The position numbers and the translations under genes were made by a program. Source: Deltaproteobacteria bacterium (GTDB taxonomy: Bacteria; Myxococcota; B64-G9). From it: a stretch of DNA of 64,000 bases. The notes under the pieces were generated by a model. It searched no databases. It was given only the letters and a program-made list of their open reading frames with translations, and had not been told where the DNA came from. This document shows positions 10,228 through 20,420 of this stretch, piece after piece. Each line of letters opens with the position of its first letter. Position 1 is the first letter of the stretch. The stretch is from contig JAFDKH010000020.1 in assembly GCA_019307065.1 (NCBI GenBank), positions 44,226-108,225 of the forward strand, given 5' to 3'.

Positions 10228-11274
10228 TTATAAAGCAATCTTGCTCTCGGCCATACGTGGAAACGGGTAGACCTCATGGACATCCTTGAGGCCTAGAATG
10301 GCATAGGTGAGTCGCTCAATTCCAAAACCAGCTCCAGCACAAGAAATTTCGCCAGCCGCGATGTCCATCACGGAGAAGAGCTCGAAAAACGGAGCAAAAT
10401 ATTCCATCGGATAGTTCAGGTCACGCATGCGCTGTTCCAGGTCGGTGATCGAACGGGTTCGCTCGGCCCCTGAAAGGCACTCGACTGGATGGGGATTATC
10501 ACCACAAGGCGGTAAAATGACGTCGTAGTTTAAGTACTTGCCCGAAGATTCGTCTAGACAGTCATAGGCCTCGCGAGCCAGGTTGACCAGCATGAAAGGC
10601 TTGTCTTGAGCTGGCTTGGATAAAAAACGCTCGACAGCGTCGTCATCAGGTAAGTTGTTCTTCTTTTTCACTTCTTGAATGTCGAATATTGGCAAGGGCT
10701 CAGCCAATTCGGGTAATGCTTTCCCCCTGATTTCGGAAACTACCTCGCCATACTGATCGGCCAGAAATTTATAAAGTCGTTGGAACAGGCTGGATATGAA
10801 TTTTAACATATCGTCGTAAGTGCCATTACGCTTTTCGAAATCGACTTGCATGAATTCAGATACGTACTTGTACTCCTTGCGCGCTATCCTCATTTCCATT
10901 CGAATGTTTGGCGAGGCCCAAAAAACTTTATCGACCGGCGACAACATGACCATCAAGATTTTCTGCAAAATCAGAGATTGGGTAATCGAAACCTCTTCAC
11001 CGTAGTAGTTGACCCGGGCCGGATAGGTCCAGTGGTTGAGCGGGTCGGTACAGCCGGCCAGCATATATACCGGCGGATGAACATAACCGACCGCAATCAA
11101 CTCATTACTCAAAAACTGCTGAATCGCCGTGCGGATCTCAAGTATCTTTTGCAGTCGGGGGTTGGCCAGTGAGATACGGGCCTGCTCCAGCGCGGAAAGA
11201 ACCAAAGGATCGTCGAGATTTACCGGCTCGATTCGGTGAATACCGAGAGTAAGAGAGTTTTTTCGCCTGGTCAT
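10228..11274 (-). CDS. Class II aaRS-like archaeal-type asparagine synthetase A paralogue (AsnRS-like, no anticodon-binding domain)
   Basis: Class II motif 3 AGFGIERLTYAILGLKDVHEVYPFPR; AsnRS-like core without an N-terminal OB fold. Confidence 0.75.
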   Translation of the reverse strand: MTRRKNSLTLGIHRIEPVNLDDPLVLSALEQARISLANPRLQKILEIRTAIQQFLSNELIAVGYVHPPVYMLAGCTDPLNHWTYPARVNYYGEEVSITQSLILQKILMVMLSPVDKVFWASPNIRMEMRIARKEYKYVSEFMQVDFEKRNGTYDDMLKFISSLFQRLYKFLADQYGEVVSEIRGKALPELAEPLPIFDIQEVKKKNNLPDDDAVERFLSKPAQDKPFMLVNLAREAYDCLDESSGKYLNYDVILPPCGDNPHPVECLSGAERTRSITDLEQRMRDLNYPMEYFAPFFELFSVMDIAAGEISCAGAGFGIERLTYAILGLKDVHEVYPFPRMAESKIAL

Positions 11275-11357
11275 TTCTTGTGCCTGCCTTTCAGTGAGAC
11301 TGATTATTAGCCAATGACAGGCACTACCGCAAGCTGATTCACTCTTGAGATTCTAGC

Positions 11358-12344
11358 CTAGATACCAGCCCCCTCGTCGAAGCGCTCTTGCCTGACCTCG
11401 GCTTGGGTCACCCGGCTGCCGGGCGGTACATTATGGGTCAACCAGATATTGCCGCCGATGGTCGACCCGCGTCCGATTGTTATCCGGCCCAGGATGGTGG
11501 CGCCCCCGTAGATGATGACATCGTCTTCAACAACCGGGTGCCTGGCTATACCTTTTATCGGGTTACCGTCTTTATCCAGAGGAAAGCTCTTGGCCCCCAG
11601 TGTCACACCTTGATAAAGACGTACTCGTTTTCCGATTACACTGGTTTCTCCGATGACTACCCCAGTGCCGTGATCAATGAAAAAATATTCGCTGATAGAA
11701 GCTCCCGGATGAATATCGATTCCAGTCAGGCTGTGGGCATACTCAGTAATAATTCGAGGCAAGAGCGGAATATCGAGTTTGTGAAGTTCATGTGCCAGGC
11801 GAAAGTTAGTTATCGCCAGAATTCCCGGATAGCACAAGATCGCCTCGTCCGGAGTATTTGCCGCTGGATCTCCCTCATAAGCCGCCTGGACATCAGTAGC
11901 CAGGACTCGGCGTACTTCTGGGAGGCTCGATAAAAACTCACCGGTTATCGACTTGGCCTTCTCTTCGCACTGCGGACAATCGGGCTCTTCTCTGTCACAA
12001 ACAAAACACATGCCCCGTTTTACCTGAATGCGCAGAGACCTAAGCACTCGGTCGAGAGTTGCTCCGACGTAGAAGCGTTCACTTTCGTCGTTTAGTTCCG
12101 AGGTCCCGAAGTAGCCTGGAAACAATACCGACCGCAAGGATTCAGTGATTTCAACCAGGGCTTCGCGTGAAGGCAGAATGTGTCTACCCTGCGGAGTAGT
12201 CCGCTGGCGGGCCAGGCCGTTGCTAGCCGCACAAATGATGTCGACAACCCGCGGAAGATCATTTTCTTCCGGTTTCACATTTTTCGCGACCGGTTTACAG
12301 GTTTTGCATTCGTCAAACATTGTTGCGTCAGCCTCACTCTTCAA
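11358..12344 (-). CDS. cysE: Serine O-acetyltransferase (EpsC/CysE type)
   Basis: Left-handed beta-helix hexapeptides; [36 protein letters not shown]. Confidence 0.9.
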   Translation of the reverse strand: MKSEADATMFDECKTCKPVAKNVKPEENDLPRVVDIICAASNGLARQRTTPQGRHILPSREALVEITESLRSVLFPGYFGTSELNDESERFYVGATLDRVLRSLRIQVKRGMCFVCDREEPDCPQCEEKAKSITGEFLSSLPEVRRVLATDVQAAYEGDPAANTPDEAILCYPGILAITNFRLAHELHKLDIPLLPRIITEYAHSLTGIDIHPGASISEYFFIDHGTGVVIGETSVIGKRVRLYQGVTLGAKSFPLDKDGNPIKGIARHPVVEDDVIIYGGATILGRITIGRGSTIGGNIWLTHNVPPGSRVTQAEVRQERFDEGAGI

Positions 12345-13257
12345 AAAGCCAGGTGCTCAAATATCGTTCGCCGGTGTCCGGTAGAACCACGACAATCATT
12401 TTACCATCGTTTTCTGGCCGCATGGCAACCTCGGCTGCCGCCCAGGTATTGGCGCCCGAAGAAATACCCGCCAGGATCCCTTCTTCACGCGCTAGTTTTC
12501 TGGCCATGATTCCGGCATCCCGGTTGCGCACTTTGACCACTTCGGAAACCAGGTCCATGCGCATGACATCCGGAACAAATCCGGCCCCGATCCCCTGTAT
12601 TTTATGTTGACCGGGCTTGCCGCCCGAAAGCACCGCAGAATCGGCGGGCTCGACTGCAATGCTCTTGAACGATTGCTTGCGCTTTGAAAGCGCTTCGGAG
12701 ACACCTGTAATCGTGCCGCCGGTTCCCACTCCGGCAACCAGGATATCAACCTTGCCGTCGGTGTCATTCCAGATTTCTTCGGCGGTTGTCAGGCGATGAA
12801 TCTCGGGGTTGGCTGGGTTCTTGAATTGCTGCAACAGTAAATAGCGCGAATCAGAATCAACCAACTCCTGGGCTTTATTGATTGCAGCGGGCATCCCTCC
12901 AGAACCAGGCGTGAGCACCAGTTCGGCGCCAAATGCAGCCAGGAGCTTGCGGCGTTCAATTGACATTGTGTCGGGCATGATCAATGTCAACTTGTAGCCT
13001 CTGGCAGCCGCTACAAAGGCCAAACCGATTCCAGTGTTGCCACTGGTAGGTTCTACAAGAATCGTGTCAGTCTTGATATCCCCTGCTTTCTCGGCCGCCT
13101 CAATCATGTTCAAGCCAATCCGATCTTTGACACTCGAACAAGGGTTGAAACTTTCAAGTTTGGCCACCAGCCGACCCGGCATGTTTTTACCAATTTTATC
13201 GAGTTTGACTAAAGGTGTATTGCCCACCAATTGAGTAATATTATCAAAGACAGTCAT
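12334..13257 (-). CDS. cysK: Cysteine synthase
   Basis: [18 protein letters not shown]-Lys motif, [25 protein letters not shown]. Confidence 0.95.
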   Translation of the reverse strand: MTVFDNITQLVGNTPLVKLDKIGKNMPGRLVAKLESFNPCSSVKDRIGLNMIEAAEKAGDIKTDTILVEPTSGNTGIGLAFVAAARGYKLTLIMPDTMSIERRKLLAAFGAELVLTPGSGGMPAAINKAQELVDSDSRYLLLQQFKNPANPEIHRLTTAEEIWNDTDGKVDILVAGVGTGGTITGVSEALSKRKQSFKSIAVEPADSAVLSGGKPGQHKIQGIGAGFVPDVMRMDLVSEVVKVRNRDAGIMARKLAREEGILAGISSGANTWAAAEVAMRPENDGKMIVVVLPDTGERYLSTWLFEE

Positions 13258-13281
13258 GTCAGCCTCCCGTCGTAAATATCT

Positions 13282-13722
13282 CTAGATGTGAAACATGTTT
13301 GCTTGTTTTTCCATTGCCTTTTGCTTGGCGGCGATCTGTTCAATTGTGTAAGAAGCCAGAACATTCCTGACTGCATCTCCAACTTCATGCCATATTTCTC
13401 GAGCCACGCATTGATTAGTATTTTCACACAAGCTGACGTCCAGCAGACAATCGACCGGCAGGAATGGTCCTTCCAGCGCCTGAACAATCTCGCTGGCCAG
13501 AATATCCGAGGGCGGCTTGGCCAAGACATAGCCGCCCCCGGCACCTCTAATCGATCTGACCAGCCCAACCTTTTTCAGGTTGACTAGCATACTATGCAGG
13601 TACTTGCGGGAAATCTTTTGACACTCAGCGATCTCACTCATCATCGTGGGACCATTCCCATAGCGATTAGCCAGCTCAAGCATTACTCTCAAGCCATAGC
13701 GTCCTTTGGTGGAGATTTTCAT
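13282..13722 (-). CDS. Rrf2-family transcriptional regulator
   Basis: MKISTKGRYGLRVMLELA start; C-terminal CLLDVSLCENTNQC cysteines; directly upstream of cysK-cysE. Confidence 0.9.
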   Translation of the reverse strand: MKISTKGRYGLRVMLELANRYGNGPTMMSEIAECQKISRKYLHSMLVNLKKVGLVRSIRGAGGGYVLAKPPSDILASEIVQALEGPFLPVDCLLDVSLCENTNQCVAREIWHEVGDAVRNVLASYTIEQIAAKQKAMEKQANMFHI

Positions 13723-13857
13723 TTGGTGTCCCTCGGTTATAATCCATAAAGTCACTAGACAATAACCAGAAGCAATCTAAATGTCAATGGATTTGTAATT
13801 GTATACTAAATATGTCGACTTTGTAGATTTAAATATTGACTTCTCAACATTGTTTCT

Positions 13858-13879
13858 GGTATTCCGGTACCGTAATACC
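13858..13879. promoter_or_regulatory. 22-bp near-perfect palindrome GGTATTCCGGTACCGTAATACC, candidate operator
   Basis: One mismatched pair in an 11+11 dyad located just upstream of the Rieske operon. Confidence 0.55.
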
Positions 13880-13901
13880 CCAATAGGTTTTTTCTATTCG
13901 C

Positions 13902-14426
13902 ATGGAGATAATCATGGGCAATGAGAAACCGGGAGTCAATTCTACTCAAAGCACAATAAAGCAGACCAATGAATCATCGAGCACGGGCAAGAGTCGACGA
14001 GACTTCCTGGCCAATACTCTGATGGGCACCGGCCTGGTTGTCAGCCATCTATTTGCCGGCGGCCTCGGTCTTCGCTACCTCTACCCCGCAAAGAAAGATC
14101 GCCGCCAGAGATTGTTCGTCGGCCTCAAGTCTGAGATTCCACTAGGAACTGCACAGCCTTTCAAAACGCCCCAGGGCACAACCGTTAATGTAGTTCATTC
14201 GACCAACGGGTTCATAGCGCTGTCCGACGTCTGTCCCCATCTCGGATGTCGAGTTCATTGGGAGTCGCAAACCAATGAGTTCATTTGCCCATGTCACAAC
14301 GGCCATTTTGATGCCAGCGGAGCACCAACTGCCGGTCCTCCGGCTGAAATGGGAGTCGGTCTGTCCAAGTACAAGGTTGTTGTCGACTCAGATGTGGTCT
14401 TCATCGAAATGAGGGTAACCACATGA
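13902..14426 (+). CDS. Rieske iron-sulfur protein
   Basis: CPHLGCRVHW ... CPCHNGHFD Rieske boxes; Tat-like SRRDFLAN leader. Confidence 0.95.
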   Translation: MEIIMGNEKPGVNSTQSTIKQTNESSSTGKSRRDFLANTLMGTGLVVSHLFAGGLGLRYLYPAKKDRRQRLFVGLKSEIPLGTAQPFKTPQGTTVNVVHSTNGFIALSDVCPHLGCRVHWESQTNEFICPCHNGHFDASGAPTAGPPAEMGVGLSKYKVVVDSDVVFIEMRVTT

Positions 14427-15478
14427 AGAGTCTAAGCCTGACCATCACTGATTGGTTTAGATCGAGGTTCCCGGTCGACCGCGATAGCATTCTACTTAGC
14501 TTACAAGAACCGGTTCCCAACCATCTCAAGAAGTGGTGGTGGTGTCTGGGCGGCATGCCGGCCTATCTATTCGTTGTTCAAGTAGTGACCGGCATCATGC
14601 TGGCCTTTTACTACGTTCCGGATCCCTCCCAGGCCTATGAAAGTGTCTGGCGCATATCTCACGAGATACCTTTCGGCTGGTGGGTTCGCAGCTTGCATAA
14701 ATGGTCGGCCAACCTGATGATAGTCACGGTCATTCTGCACGTCATGCGAGTCTACTTCACGGCCGCCTATCGAAAACCACGTGAATTGAACTGGATATTC
14801 GGCGCTGTCCTGTTAATTGTTACTCTAGTTTTCGGGTTCACCGGCTACACTCTTGTTTACGAGCAGCTGTCCTATTGGGGAGCTACCGTCGCGACCAACC
14901 TGGCCGAAGCAGTTCCGGTTATCGGCGATTTCTTGGCCCGCTTTATCCGCGGTGGAGATGTCGTCGGGGCCAGCACCATCACTCGCTTCTATATTCTTCA
15001 TATCATAATACTACCAACTGCGATCGCGATTTTTCTTGTGCTCCACATTATGATGGTCCGTAAACACGGCGTAACCGAGTTGCACTTCAAAGACGAAAAA
15101 CCTGGTGCAGAAAAAACTTTTCGCTTCTTCCCTGATCATATTTTGACTGAGTTGATGATTGGAATAGGCTTGCTGATAGCCATCTCGGCAATCGCGGTTA
15201 TTTTTCCTCCTGAACTTCAAGAAAAAGCCAATCCGCTGGTAACACCTGCTCATATAAAACCGGAATGGTACTTCTATTTCACGTTCCGCTGGCTGAAACT
15301 CACCGGTCTTACTATGGCGATGGTTACTCTTGGGCTGGCCGGAGCAATCTTCGTGTTCTGGCCGTTAGTTGAACCATTAATTAATCGTCTTTTTAAACGA
15401 GATGTCTCAATACCGATTGGCATCATTGCCGTTATTGGAATTCTGGCCCTGACTATTTGGGAAGCAATCGCATACTAA
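14423..15478 (+). CDS. Cytochrome b of a bc-type complex
   Basis: HKWSANLMIVTVILHVMRVYFTAAY, PEWYFYFTFRWLK; ATG overlaps the Rieske stop. Confidence 0.95.
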   Translation: MKSLSLTITDWFRSRFPVDRDSILLSLQEPVPNHLKKWWWCLGGMPAYLFVVQVVTGIMLAFYYVPDPSQAYESVWRISHEIPFGWWVRSLHKWSANLMIVTVILHVMRVYFTAAYRKPRELNWIFGAVLLIVTLVFGFTGYTLVYEQLSYWGATVATNLAEAVPVIGDFLARFIRGGDVVGASTITRFYILHIIILPTAIAIFLVLHIMMVRKHGVTELHFKDEKPGAEKTFRFFPDHILTELMIGIGLLIAISAIAVIFPPELQEKANPLVTPAHIKPEWYFYFTFRWLKLTGLTMAMVTLGLAGAIFVFWPLVEPLINRLFKRDVSIPIGIIAVIGILALTIWEAIAY

Positions 15479-15506
15479 CGCGATTCTTTTTGCAAGGAGA
15501 TTGCGG

Positions 15507-16910
15507 ATGAGTCTAAACGCCAAACGCATCATTGTCGCGGTACTGTCATTCCTTTTTCTGATAACACTCGTAATCGTTGCCTGGGTTGAAGGCCTGAAGG
15601 AGCGGGTCCAGGCGGAACCAGATCCCGTTCTCTCGGGTGACAACCAGCCATGCTACAACTGCCACAAAGAAAAAACTCCCGGCGTTACTGCCCAGTGGAA
15701 CGACAGTAAGCATTCCAAGGTTGGAGTCGGCTGCTACGATTGTCACGAGGCCAAGGAAGGCGACGTTGATGCCTGGCACCACGAAGGTAGACTGATTGCC
15801 ACTCTAGTGACTCCCAAGGATTGCGGCCGCTGCCACCAGGATATCGCGGCAGAGTTCCAGGACAGCCATCACGCCAAGGCCGGGCAAATTCTGGGCTCGT
15901 TAGACAACATCCTCGGAGAAATTATTGAAGGTCCACCAGCCGCCAATTCCGGTTGTCAACAGTGTCATGGATCGAAGATAGCCTTTCAGACTGACCCTAA
16001 GGGAAACATCCTCAAGGATAAAAGCGGCAAGCCACTCCTTGACGACGCAACCTGGCCCAACTCGGGAATCGGACGAATCAATCTAGATGGCACTATAGGA
16101 ACATGCTCGGCATGCCACTCGCGCCATCGTTTCTCGCTGGAGATGTCGAGACGACCTGACAACTGCGGCAAATGCCACCTCGGTCCGGATCATCCCCAGA
16201 AGGAAATCTACGATGAGTCCAAACATGGCATCGCCTTTGTGACTGCAGATCATCAGGGGAAAATGCATCTGGATGATGAACACTGGGTGGTCGGTGAGAC
16301 ATATAGTGCCGCCCCGACTTGTGCTACCTGTCATCTGAGCGCCACTCGCCGGCAAAAGGCAACTCATAATCCCGGCAAACGTATTTCCTGGACATTGCGA
16401 CCGGCCATATCCAAAAAGATGGATAACTGGGAAGATAAGAGACGCAACATGCAGGATGTTTGCTCCAGTTGTCATGCCCCGGACTGGATCAATGGCTTCT
16501 ATAGCCAATACGATCGGGCAGTAACACTCTACAATGAAAAATTCGGCAAACCTGCGACAAAAGTGATGGCTGCCCTGCGTAAAGCCAAGCTAGTAAACGC
16601 TACTCCCTTTGATGAGGAGATTGAGTGGATCTACTTCTTCCTCTGGCACCACGAGGGACGCCGGGCCCGAATGGGCGCTTCGATGATGGCACCGGACTAT
16701 ACCCAATGGCACGGTTTCTTCGAGGTTGCCGAACGCTTCTATATGAAACTGATTCCGAAGGCTGAGGAACTGGCCGAAGGTCACCCTGAGGCGAAAGAGG
16801 TTATCGACTCTGTGATGGATATGGAAATGCATCGCTGGAAAAAAGGAATGAGCAAAGAACAGGCCGAAAAGATCAGGTCTTTCTACAAGAAACGCTATGG
16901 CCAGGAGTAA
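15507..16910 (+). CDS. Octaheme cytochrome c, hydroxylamine oxidoreductase-like
   Basis: Eight CxxCH motifs (CYNCH, CYDCH, CGRCH, CQQCH, CSACH, CGKCH, CATCH, CSSCH); N-terminal membrane anchor; HAO-like C-terminus. Confidence 0.85.
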   Translation: MSLNAKRIIVAVLSFLFLITLVIVAWVEGLKERVQAEPDPVLSGDNQPCYNCHKEKTPGVTAQWNDSKHSKVGVGCYDCHEAKEGDVDAWHHEGRLIATLVTPKDCGRCHQDIAAEFQDSHHAKAGQILGSLDNILGEIIEGPPAANSGCQQCHGSKIAFQTDPKGNILKDKSGKPLLDDATWPNSGIGRINLDGTIGTCSACHSRHRFSLEMSRRPDNCGKCHLGPDHPQKEIYDESKHGIAFVTADHQGKMHLDDEHWVVGETYSAAPTCATCHLSATRRQKATHNPGKRISWTLRPAISKKMDNWEDKRRNMQDVCSSCHAPDWINGFYSQYDRAVTLYNEKFGKPATKVMAALRKAKLVNATPFDEEIEWIYFFLWHHEGRRARMGASMMAPDYTQWHGFFEVAERFYMKLIPKAEELAEGHPEAKEVIDSVMDMEMHRWKKGMSKEQAEKIRSFYKKRYGQE

Positions 16911-16912
16911 CG

Positions 16913-17533
16913 ATGAACTCGACCCCGGCAAAAATCGACCTGAACGATTCGGCTCTGGCAGGTCGTCTACTCGATAGTCTCGAACATCTTAAACTGGCGG
17001 CTTCTGATGATCCCGTCGAGGCTGCTTTGGCAATTGCCCTGGCGATAAGAATAGCCCAGCTCTTTTGCTATCAGCGCCTGAAAAGAATCGCCGGGCAATT
17101 CCCAGCCACAATCCAAACACTGCTGAGGACGCCAAAGATACTCCAGAACTCAGCCTTAACCGACCCACAGGAATTCATCGAGTTTTTGGACCTTATAGAT
17201 TTAATGTCAGAAACAGATTTAAAATGTATTGCTCCGCGACTTCATCGCGGCTGGCAGGACAAAGTCCAAAGCTGTCAAAGTGCCCGGCAACTGACTCAAG
17301 CTGAACTTAAATACACAATTGATGCTGATATGCGTAAGTCTCTGTTGCTGGCCCTTGAAATATACAATCGCACATATTTGCTTCCACCGCCGATAACTTT
17401 TGAGTCGCAAGCTGTCAAACAAGCCTTGGCAAGTTTGCTGGTCCTAATCGAGAAGCTGGTGCCCGAGGTTGACCGTGAGAAGCTGTTACCAATAATTGCC
17501 AAATTGCGCTCTTCGAATGGAACTCAAGAGTAG
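16913..17533 (+). CDS. Hypothetical protein in the HAO-like operon
   Basis: ORF 2 bp after the octaheme gene; no recognised motif. Confidence 0.6.
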   Translation: MNSTPAKIDLNDSALAGRLLDSLEHLKLAASDDPVEAALAIALAIRIAQLFCYQRLKRIAGQFPATIQTLLRTPKILQNSALTDPQEFIEFLDLIDLMSETDLKCIAPRLHRGWQDKVQSCQSARQLTQAELKYTIDADMRKSLLLALEIYNRTYLLPPPITFESQAVKQALASLLVLIEKLVPEVDREKLLPIIAKLRSSNGTQE

Positions 17534-17540
17534 GAACTGA

Positions 17541-17957
17541 ATGACAAGATTGATTCAGCTATCAGAAGCCGCCAACCTGGCTCTGCACGCCCTGGCCTAC
17601 CTGGGATTCCAGGATAGAAACAGGCTTGTTTCATCTTCTTCAATCGCCAATACCTTGGGAGCGTCTGAGGCGCATTTAAGTAAAGTTCTCAGAATGGCTG
17701 CGCGTTACGGGCTGGTTAGATCAACCCGGGGTGCCAAGGGCGGTTTCAGTTTGATACGAGATCCCGAACAGGTGACTTTACTCGAGATTGTCGAAATGAT
17801 TGACGGCCCGATCGTCAAGGAATCTTGCCTTATGCCATCACAGATTTGCGTAGAAAATAAATGCATCCTTGGAAACTTGTTCGATTCACTCCACAAACTT
17901 GCCAGGCAACATCTATCGCAAGCTCACTTGAGTGATTTTCGGTTCAAATCTCTCTAA
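17541..17957 (+). CDS. Rrf2-family regulator (NsrR-like)
   Basis: Rrf2 HTH; ESCLMPSQICVENKC three-cysteine cluster. Confidence 0.85.
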   Translation: MTRLIQLSEAANLALHALAYLGFQDRNRLVSSSSIANTLGASEAHLSKVLRMAARYGLVRSTRGAKGGFSLIRDPEQVTLLEIVEMIDGPIVKESCLMPSQICVENKCILGNLFDSLHKLARQHLSQAHLSDFRFKSL

Positions 17958-17977
17958 TCGCAAACCGCTCAAATAGA

Positions 17978-19003
17978 TCAGGCCAGGTGGTACTTCTCGC
18001 GCAGCCGCGTCGAGAGCAGGCTGGTTGCCGAAAAGGCCTTTTCTACGGTCTTTTCGCCGTCCGGATTCACCAGACAACAGGTCGCCGGCGACAGCATGCT
18101 GCGCGACAATAGGAATTCCCGGTCAATCCCCCGGCTGGTGAGTTCCTGCCAAATCTCTTCCAGGCGTTCTTCGAGTGAATTCAGGTTCTCGCTTTCAAAC
18201 GGCTCGAAATTGGCCGGTACGATTCCCCAAACCAGCACGCCGCCCCTGTCCAGGAATCGCTTAATCGAGGCTGAGTATTTTGAAAAAATCTCGCCGTTGG
18301 AATAGACATCGAGCGACAGGATATCGAGGTCTTGTCCCAGCAGGAAATCCCAGTCGGGATTGCCGCACAGATGCACTCCGCGCGGCCTTTCAATCATTGA
18401 AAAAAAGTTCTCCATATCGGGTCTGGCCGCCTGGTCTGAGTAACCCGACAGCGCGCTGAAAATGAATTGCAGCCCGGGCTCGTCGACGAACATGAAAGCA
18501 TCGGGGTGCAGTTGTTTGAGTCGGGATAATTGAGAGTTGACTCGCTTGGCCATGAATTCGAGCAAAAAAGGCCGAACCGTATCGTCAAATATGATTGGGC
18601 GATCGTCCTGGTCGAGAACATTGAACCCGAAACTTATCGGTCCTTCCATTTGGCCGCGGATAGATTTGCGATCAGAAAAATCGTGCTCGAGGAAACGATG
18701 ATAGACTGACGAATAGGTCCGGCTGATATCGAAATACTCGAGTTCTTCAAAATGGGCCAGGCAATCTTCCAATTCGGCGATAAATTTATCCATCGAAAAC
18801 CGCAGGGTCCTCTTTTCGAAGTCGACAACCGCGCCGGGAAAGTGCTCGGAAGCCTGGACATACATGTCCTCGTAATAACTGTAATGGGGCAACTGCGGCC
18901 AGAAAGGAACGTCCAGCCCAAGCGCCATTTCTAAAGCCCGATCGACATTCTTATGAGGCATGACCGCCATGGCCGTGGTCAGCAAATCTCCAGGTATCGG
19001 CAT
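17978..19003 (-). CDS. MetE/UroD-superfamily (cobalamin-independent methionine synthase-like) protein
   Basis: EGPISFGFNVLD, VHLCGNPDWDFLL, LSPATCCLVNP zinc-site-like Cys. Confidence 0.65.
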   Translation of the reverse strand: MPIPGDLLTTAMAVMPHKNVDRALEMALGLDVPFWPQLPHYSYYEDMYVQASEHFPGAVVDFEKRTLRFSMDKFIAELEDCLAHFEELEYFDISRTYSSVYHRFLEHDFSDRKSIRGQMEGPISFGFNVLDQDDRPIIFDDTVRPFLLEFMAKRVNSQLSRLKQLHPDAFMFVDEPGLQFIFSALSGYSDQAARPDMENFFSMIERPRGVHLCGNPDWDFLLGQDLDILSLDVYSNGEIFSKYSASIKRFLDRGGVLVWGIVPANFEPFESENLNSLEERLEEIWQELTSRGIDREFLLSRSMLSPATCCLVNPDGEKTVEKAFSATSLLSTRLREKYHLA

Positions 19004-19133
19004 TGGGCTGCCTTTCTGTATGATGACTGCGAACTTGATCATAACATAACACTGATTTTGTCAGCATAAGTTGCTGTAATAAACCAGATTACGGTTTCAA
19101 ACAGCAACTAATGCCAGGTATCATTCGGTCAAG

Positions 19134-20153
19134 ATGGGCGCACCGAACAAGGATGATATAATTACCGACAATCCTGGCAGGAATCAGCTGGTAGTATCCC
19201 TTGCTGCAGCTTCCTTGACTGCCGGTTTACTATCGGCCGTGCAGCTTGCCGTCGAGCAACCACGCCTGCTTCTACTGGATAGATTCTATTCGGGGGCTGG
19301 TTGGGCCGAAGTCTTGCTTTTGACGCTCTACTCAGGCTTTCTTGCCAAAAAATTCTGCGACCCGCAACAGGCCCGCATCTGGCGCCCCAGGATCTGGCGA
19401 ATTTTCTCGGTTGTCTTTTTCGCTCAGTTGATTATCGGCCTTTGCGGCGTTGATCACTTCTTGATGACCGGCAACCTGCACCTGCCGATTCCGGCTATGA
19501 TTGCCGCAGGCCCCTTATATCGCGGCAGCGGATTTTTCATGCCGATCCTGTTCCTGTCCACAATCATACTAGTTGGGCCGGCCTGGTGCAGCCACCTGTG
19601 TTATATCGGCGCCTGGGACGATCTGGCCGCTCGGGCCCGCAAGAGGCCCCAAGCGCCCTGGCGTTGGCAAACAGCTGTGCGTATATCCCTACTGCTGCTG
19701 GTCGTGGCTGCGGCGATCTTGCTGAGAATGCTCGGCGCGACACCCGGCCTGGCAGCTTCAATTGCGATCGCCTTCGGACTAGGAGGGGTAGCCGTTATGC
19801 TATTGTTGACCCGTCGGGTTGGTGTAATGGTCCACTGCACAATATATTGCCCGATTGGACTGTTGGCCAACTTGCTGGGGAAGATTTCGCTTTTCAGACT
19901 TCGCATTGGAAGCAAGTGCAACGATTGTGGAATCTGCACACGCCATTGCCGCTATGCCGCCCTTTCTAAAGAAGACATTTCACGTAGACGCCCGGCAATC
20001 AGCTGTACTCTATGCGGAGATTGTATAGCCAGCTGTAAATCCGCTCAGATAGAATATGGTCTTTTACGGTTTAGTTCGGCAACTGCTCGGGCCGTTTTCA
20101 TCGTAATGATCGTCTCATTACATGCAGTCTTTTTGGGCGTGGCTCGCTTGTAA
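19134..20153 (+). CDS. Membrane 4Fe-4S protein (NapH/NosR-C-like)
   Basis: Multiple TM segments; HCTIYCPIG, CNDCGICTRHCRYAAL, CTLCGDCIASCKSAQ. Confidence 0.8.
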   Translation: MGAPNKDDIITDNPGRNQLVVSLAAASLTAGLLSAVQLAVEQPRLLLLDRFYSGAGWAEVLLLTLYSGFLAKKFCDPQQARIWRPRIWRIFSVVFFAQLIIGLCGVDHFLMTGNLHLPIPAMIAAGPLYRGSGFFMPILFLSTIILVGPAWCSHLCYIGAWDDLAARARKRPQAPWRWQTAVRISLLLLVVAAAILLRMLGATPGLAASIAIAFGLGGVAVMLLLTRRVGVMVHCTIYCPIGLLANLLGKISLFRLRIGSKCNDCGICTRHCRYAALSKEDISRRRPAISCTLCGDCIASCKSAQIEYGLLRFSSATARAVFIVMIVSLHAVFLGVARL

Positions 20154-20165
20154 ACCGGCTCATTG

Positions 20166-20411
20166 TTATTCTTCTTGGTCTTCTTTCATGGCTCCTATGA
20201 GTCGGTCGTACATTTCCGGTCCCAGGCAATCTCTGGCGGCTTTACACCACTGGATGCACGAAGGCGCCTGTTCTTTATGGACCATGGTCTTGCAATGCGG
20301 ACAGCGTATTCGCATTTCATCCGAAAAGAACTCAACCGGTTTTTTGCATTTCGGACAAGGGTGGTAGCTAACCGTCAGTCTGCGTGTGTCTTGTCCAGGA
20401 CAAAGACCCAT
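20166..20411 (-). CDS. Small zinc-ribbon protein
   Basis: CPKCKKPVEFFSDEMRIRCPHCKTMV. Confidence 0.65.
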   Translation of the reverse strand: MGLCPGQDTRRLTVSYHPCPKCKKPVEFFSDEMRIRCPHCKTMVHKEQAPSCIQWCKAARDCLGPEMYDRLIGAMKEDQEE

Positions 20412-20420
20412 GGGGACCTC

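Noticed and set aside
11388-12610. Several 80-181 aa plus-strand ORFs across cysE/cysK
   Set aside because: Antisense shadows of well-recognised minus-strand genes; no RBS or family motif
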